Shown piece by piece: positions 61,500-64,000 of a stretch of 64,000 bases of DNA. Position 1 is the stretch's first letter. Every line of letters begins with the position of its first letter. The notes beneath the pieces were generated by a model, which did not search any database, was not told the DNA's origin, and worked only from the letters and a program-made list of their open reading frames with translations. The translations under genes and the position numbers were made by a program. The stretch lies in contig JAUWCL010000001.1 of NCBI GenBank assembly GCA_030609325.1, positions 104,746-168,745 of the forward strand. The letters are read 5' to 3'. The stretch is from Candidatus Krumholzibacteriota bacterium. GTDB lineage: Bacteria; Krumholzibacteriota; Krumholzibacteriia; Krumholzibacteriales; Krumholzibacteriaceae.

Positions 61500-61640
61500 T
61501 AACACCCTGGCCGTCTGCTTCTTCGCTTTGACGAGGCTGTATCAAGCTTCAGGGAGTGCGGTCTCCCCTTCGGCCTACATGGTTCCCTGGGTACGCTTCA
61601 CACGGCTCGTTCGGCCTCAGGCCTCCTCCCCGTGCGCAAG
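61500..61640. other. Unidentified inserted block in the array
   Basis: About 140 bases between the PIN remnant and site B. Plus strand CAAGCTTCAGGGAGTGCGGTCTCCCCTTCGGCC-type sequence has several short self-complementary stretches (GGCCTCAGGCC). It codes for nothing convincing and interrupts the PIN gene, so it is probably a mobile-element fragment. Confidence 0.4.
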
Positions 61641-61645
61641 CAGCC

Positions 61646-61687
61646 AGCGTGACAGCCAAGCTCGTCGGCTGCATACGCTAGTTATGT
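61646..61687 (-). repeat. attC-like half-site B, after the PsbP-like gene
   Basis: Box ACATAAC (61687-61681) overlaps the last codons and stop of the PsbP-like gene, followed by AGCGTATGCAGCC...GGCTGTCACGCT, which contains the 33-bp shared block (61640-61672). The second outer box is absent, apparently lost with the insertion beyond 61640. Confidence 0.55.
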
Positions 61688-62295
61688 GGCACTGCCTTGG
61701 GATCTCCCTCCGTGTTCCCGGTCGGGAGTATCCTCAAGGTCGACGTAATCCTGTGATAGACGTCCTCATGCTCGCGGAACGCCGGATCGTTGGAGTTGTG
61801 CGCGTCGTGCAGTACATGGACTGCGCCCTGAGACACCACCAGCAGATACTCCCGCACGAGCGACTCGTGGGTCCACCGAACCCATGTCTTCGCCTCCTGG
61901 CCTGCCACGATACTGTCCGATGCAGTCCCGTTCCAGAGATCCGACAGATCGAACTGCGAGTAGTAGGCATCCAGATCGAGGGTGTCCGGATTCGCAAGAA
62001 CCCTGATCTCATATCGCCCGGGCCAGAACGCTTCGGACCCCTCAATGAACACTACCCTATGAATCTCACCCTCCTCAAGGACCGCAGTACCTAGCGCAAC
62101 GTCACTCGCCTTCGGCTCCACGGCAACAACAGCACTCCAATCTACTGGGTACGAAATCTCAATTCCGGCACGATCGTTGCGATACACCTTCCAGTCAGCG
62201 CCCGGCGAATCCACATCGCTGCTCGCTGACCCGAGGGCTGCCCCAAGCGACGCCGCAAGAACAACAGGGATCAATGTGCGACCGAGTCGACTCAT
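61678..62295 (-). CDS. Exported PsbP/DUF1795-like protein (cassette gene)
   Basis: 205 aa. ATG at 62295 is preferred to the track's TTG at 62304. Signal peptide LIPVVLAASLGAALGSASS, then a single domain WKVYRNDRAGIEISYPVDWSAVV ... ALGTAVLEEGEIHRVVFIEG ... TWVRWTHESLVREYLLVVSQGAVHVLHDAHNSNDPAFREHEDVYHRITSTLRI, the pattern of PsbP-like / DUF1795 surface proteins (an N-terminal YxxPxxW strand and a late Y-x-I-x-x-S-x-R helix). Function of this family outside plastids is mostly unknown. The start lies 25 bases after a GTTATGT junction and the stop is inside the next attC box, so the gene fills a whole cassette. Confidence 0.72.
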   Translation of the reverse strand: MSRLGRTLIPVVLAASLGAALGSASSDVDSPGADWKVYRNDRAGIEISYPVDWSAVVAVEPKASDVALGTAVLEEGEIHRVVFIEGSEAFWPGRYEIRVLANPDTLDLDAYYSQFDLSDLWNGTASDSIVAGQEAKTWVRWTHESLVREYLLVVSQGAVHVLHDAHNSNDPAFREHEDVYHRITSTLRILPTGNTEGDPKAVPHN

Positions 62296-62316
62296 AGCAT
62301 CCAATCTGGCAGTGCC

Positions 62317-62414
62317 ACATAACGTCTCACTTCAGCTGCGGGCGCCATTCTGGCGCGGCGGGTGCTCCGCAGCCGCCGTGACAGCCAAGACCTCTAGCTG
62401 CAAGTGATGGATGT
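62317..62414 (-). repeat. attC-like site C
   Basis: Minus strand from ACATCCA (62414-62408) to GTTATGT (62323-62317). The arms ATCACTTGCAGCT and AGCTGAAGTGAGAC pair with a single bulged G, the asymmetry used by integron integrases. The interior holds the shared 33-bp block (62369-62401) and a GGCGCC hairpin. Size 98 bp is within the attC range. Confidence 0.7.
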
Positions 62415-62594
62415 GGCCCGTTCTGTTCAGCACCTCAAATCTCTCGAGTCCTCAAAGGGTGAGCGGGACACAATGGATGTCGGCGTTCCTGAAAACAGGA
62501 TCTCAGCTTCGAAAAACTCGTCCTGACGCCCCGGGGCAAAGACATCTATCCCGGTACTTGGATTCGTGGTCTCCGCTCACCCACAGTAAAGTCA

Positions 62595-62909
62595 TCAGTG
62601 CCTGCTGCGTCGACTCTTGTCCCACATTGTGCCAATCCATCCAGTAATATAACCGTTGTCTCCACACATGGGACACACCCATCGAATCGTCTCATCATCA
62701 TCTCGAAGAACGCACGATGAAATCACGCCCGAACATCGTTTGTGCCCCGGCCGACGACGACATGATACCTGGGCGCGCCCTCCTGTCGTGAACTCGATGA
62801 TACCCCCAATATGCTTCGCCAGATTCTCGGCAGGCTTCGGCAGATCAGATGGGAGCGAACCATCCTCTGCCAGAAAGTGTCGGATATTCGTGATCCAAGT
62901 ATCTCCCAT
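62595..62909 (-). CDS. Zinc-ribbon-like hypothetical protein (cassette gene)
   Basis: 104 aa from ATG at 62909 (GGGAGA eight bases upstream; 19 bases after the GTTATGT junction). N-terminal helix WITNIRHFLAEDGSLPSDLPKPAENLAKHIGGIIEFTT, then CRRRPGHKRCSG and VCPMCGDNGYITGWIGTMWD, four cysteines in two pairs that suggest a zinc-binding knuckle. The C-terminal motif CPxCGDxGxIxGWxGTxWD recurs in many short hypothetical proteins in my memory, but I know no function. 180 untranslated bases separate its stop from attC site C, longer than usual for a cassette. Confidence 0.65.
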   Translation of the reverse strand: MGDTWITNIRHFLAEDGSLPSDLPKPAENLAKHIGGIIEFTTGGRAQVSCRRRPGHKRCSGVISSCVLRDDDETIRWVCPMCGDNGYITGWIGTMWDKSRRSRH

Positions 62910-62927
62910 TCTCAAAATCTCCCGTAC

Positions 62928-63026
62928 ACATAACGGCAACGCTCAGCGACGAGCGGCGCAAACGCGAGCGTTGTTATTCTCTTGGGGGGCGGAGCGCCGA
63001 TCGCCAGCTGCAGCGGGATGTTAGGT
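62928..63026 (-). repeat. attC-like site D, after the MazF-like gene
   Basis: Best site: ACCTAAC (63026-63020) overlaps the MazF stop codon, GTTATGT closes it at 62934-62928. Arms CGCTGCAGC and GCTGAGCG pair with one bulged G, and CGGCGC pairs with GCGCCG. Total 99 bp. Confidence 0.75.
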
Positions 63027-63359
63027 TCCGATAATCTCGTTCAGTCCCTCAACCACTAATGCCAACTCTTCTGGAGTTGCCTTGCCAATTATTTTTCCTA
63101 TTCGTTCAACCGAGAGGGTTCTGATTTGACTGATCTTCGCCCAGGATCGCTTGGGCAATTTCGTAGAATCTAACTCTAATGTAAGCGGAAAGCCCGCTCG
63201 CTGAGACTGGCTTGTAAGAGCAATAGCTATCACAGTACCAGATCGCTCATTGAATACATCTTGACTCAGGATCAGTACAGGTCGCAGACCAGCCTGTTCC
63301 CTTCCACGAACTGGATTCAAATCAGCCCAGCGAATCTCGCCCCTCAGTATTCGGGCCAT
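63021..63359 (-). CDS. MazF/PemK-family mRNA interferase toxin
   Basis: 112 aa of the MazF/PemK growth inhibitor family, ribosome-independent endoribonucleases. N-terminal LRGEIRWADLNPVRGREQAGLRPVLILSQDVFNERSGTVIAIALTS has the family's GxxxWxdLxPxxGsEQxGxRPvlvlS pattern with the conserved Arg and Thr/Ser catalytic residues; SWAKISQIRTLSVERIGKIIG completes the fold. Overlaps the antitoxin gene by 16 bases. Its stop codon lies in attC site D, so the toxin-antitoxin pair is one cassette. Confidence 0.9.
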   Translation of the reverse strand: MARILRGEIRWADLNPVRGREQAGLRPVLILSQDVFNERSGTVIAIALTSQSQRAGFPLTLELDSTKLPKRSWAKISQIRTLSVERIGKIIGKATPEELALVVEGLNEIIGT

Positions 63360-63586
63360 TCAGACAAAACCTCCGCAAGCCCTTCTTCTGCCAACGCTTT
63401 CTCGAATTGAGGATCGAGCTTCGAGCATTCAATAGCCAACCGTCTATGCTGCAAACGATTAAGTTTTTCCTCAAGTGCAGCTTGAATTGCTTGGCTGCGA
63501 TTGGGAAACACTTTGCTTCTGATAAGACGATCTAGCTGGCTTAACAGGTTTTGCTCTATTGTGATAGCAATTTTTGAACGAGCCAT
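63344..63586 (-). CDS. Ribbon-helix-helix antitoxin
   Basis: 80 aa from ATG at 63586 (AGGTGG six bases upstream; the track's GTG at 63595 overlaps the ribosome-binding site). N-terminal RHH DNA-binding fold SKIAITIEQNLLSQLDRLIRSKVFPNRSQAIQAALEEKL, then a C-terminal tail that would bind MazF. Antitoxins of this type repress their own promoter; a palindrome overlapping the -10 box is found upstream. Confidence 0.85.
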   Translation of the reverse strand: MARSKIAITIEQNLLSQLDRLIRSKVFPNRSQAIQAALEEKLNRLQHRRLAIECSKLDPQFEKALAEEGLAEVLSEWPEY

Positions 63587-63598
63587 AATTACCACCTG

Positions 63599-63617
63599 GT
63601 ATGATAATATGTCATAC
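63599..63617. promoter_or_regulatory. Palindromic operator of the toxin-antitoxin pair
   Basis: GTATGA-taatatg-TCATAC, perfect six-base arms, overlapping the -10 box of the promoter below and 13 bases from the antitoxin ATG. Likely binding site of the RHH antitoxin. Confidence 0.6.
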
Positions 63618-63633
63618 TCTTCAATTCTGTCAA
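63604..63633 (-). promoter_or_regulatory. Sigma-70 promoter of the toxin-antitoxin pair
   Basis: Minus-strand TTGACA (63633-63628), 18 bases, TATTAT (63609-63604). Own promoter inside a cassette, as usual for integron toxin-antitoxin genes. Confidence 0.65.
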
Positions 63634-63652
63634 GAGCTTTTTATCCGTGAAC

Positions 63653-64000
63653 CATCGCGGTAGAACCGCCAGTTACCCAACGTCCCCCGCACAGATCCCG
63701 GCGTGCGGAATTACCGCACCGGGCTCCTCAGTGATTCTCGCTTCCGCAGCAAGACTCAGCATGCAGCCTTGTTCGCTATCCCCTGCAGGGAGGTTGACAG
63801 GTGCTTATCCGGTCCTACATGCCCGGAACCTGTTTCCTTTGCAGGCTGCAAATCACTGTCCACCGCTTCCCCCTGTGGTCGGCCCTACCGCCTCTGAGTA
63901 CTATCAGTGGATCTGACTCCCGAAAGATCATCGGCGCTCCTCCCGGAACAACCTACCTGGTGCAATCCAGGAATCTCTCGGGTCTCCCAAGTTCTCGACG
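63653..64000 (-). mobile_element. Group IIC intron remnant with deleted reverse transcriptase (runs off the window)
   Basis: Minus strand reads toward the left: upstream part with GATAGTACTCAGAGGCGGTAGG-type intron sequence, a 36-codon stub (63863-63756) ending HLSTSLQGIANKAAC-stop that resembles the N-terminus of group IIC reverse transcriptases, then almost directly domain V and the 3' end CTGGCGGTTCTACCGCGAT near 63654. The whole body of the reverse transcriptase (about 400 codons) is absent. Group IIC-attC introns insert at integron attC sites, which agrees with its position next to the cassette array. Recognition is from memory of intron sequences, not alignment. Confidence 0.68.
63693..63726 (-). 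ncRNA. Group II intron domain V
   Basis: 34 bases, GAGCCCGGTGCGG-TAAT-TCCGCACGCCGGGATCT as a hairpin with a small internal bulge (CG against the 5' strand), the exact length and shape of group II domain V, the catalytic core. One base pair near the base of the stem is a G-A mismatch. Confidence 0.72.

Larger units (their letters stand above)
58195..63640 (-). mobile_element. Integron-like gene-cassette array (integrase not in window)
   Basis: Between ppiD and the intron remnant the sequence changes from packed core genes to single, mostly unrelated genes on one strand. Several stop codons fall inside an RYYYAAC-type box (ACCTAAC at 63026, ACATAAC at 61687, TCATAAC at 61355). Two junctions read GTTATGT followed within about 30 bases by the next start codon. 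Inverted repeats with one bulged base (for example CGCTGCAGC against CGCT-CAGC) join the boxes, as in attC sites. A toxin-antitoxin pair is included, which is typical of chromosomal integrons. Base composition varies sharply from cassette to cassette. Polarity predicts intI and attI to the right of base 64000. Confidence 0.7.

Noticed and set aside
61480-62094. 204-aa plus ORF in the cassette array
   Set aside because: Antisense to the PsbP-like gene and runs through attC site B and the inserted block; not coding.
58223-62401. CRISPR array
   Set aside because: The 33-bp blocks recur only three times, kilobases apart and with genes between them; they belong to attC-like sites.
62411-62647. 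78-aa plus ORF between attC site C and the zinc-ribbon gene
   Set aside because: Wrong strand for the array, no ribosome-binding site, overlaps the end of a better gene.
1-64000. tRNA or rRNA genes
   Set aside because: No tRNA cloverleaf with TTCGANNC arm or rRNA-like sequence was noticed in any intergenic gap.

Overview
The window is a high-GC bacterial chromosome segment. Nearly all genes run on the minus strand, followed by a mobile accessory block at the right end. Type IV pili arranged with a Myxococcus-like ABC transporter pair (PilH/PilI), together with a PorU/PorV type IX secretion pair, T9SS-type C-terminal sorting domains, an Omp85 protein and very large outer-membrane barrels, point to a Gram-negative member of the FCB group, probably a candidate phylum such as Krumholzibacteriota. 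That placement is inference from gene content, not from a marker gene.

Regions: (1) 1-3.6 kb: FAD-linked glycolate/lactate-type oxidase (cut by the window edge), aspartate-type aminotransferase, coaD, rsmD. (2) 3.7-20.3 kb: a full type IV pilus locus, pilMNOPQ, pilD with a TPR gene and the pilHI transporter, pilA, and pilBTC-pilSR. I see three good sigma-54 promoters (TGGCAC-N5-TTGC type), one each before pilM, pilA and pilB. They match the sigma-54 activator PilR encoded in the last operon, so the locus looks like one PilSR regulon. (3) 20.6-27.8 kb: TonB-type receptor, PHP phosphoesterase, TPR protein, hutI, hutU. (4) 28-31.6 kb: DinG-type helicase and a TTG-start thiC. (5) 31.7-48.5 kb: a tightly packed run of envelope genes: Omp85 protein, 1136-aa barrel, NHL propeller, two DUF5683-like proteins, M6 metalloprotease with sorting domain, PorV, PorU, a membrane protein, and a 56-aa Trm112-like protein absent from the ORF track. 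A strong promoter and a terminator-like hairpin precede this run. (6) 48.7-58.2 kb: accA, a barrel protein, dnaE, an M23 peptidase and, divergently, a PpiD/SurA-type foldase.

(7) 58.2-64 kb is different: an integron-like gene-cassette array on the minus strand. Cassette genes (NAD synthase-like, AT-rich DUF4932-like metalloprotease, PsbP-like exported protein, zinc-ribbon protein, RHH/MazF toxin-antitoxin, broken PIN toxin) end in or near attC-like sites with RYYYAAC/GTTATGT ends and bulged inverted repeats. Three sites share a 33-bp block. At the far right lies a gutted group IIC intron (domain V, intron 3' end, reverse-transcriptase N-terminal stub), and a second copy of its 3' end sits at about 61.05 kb. 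Group IIC-attC introns are known to target attC sites. The integrase would be expected beyond base 64000.
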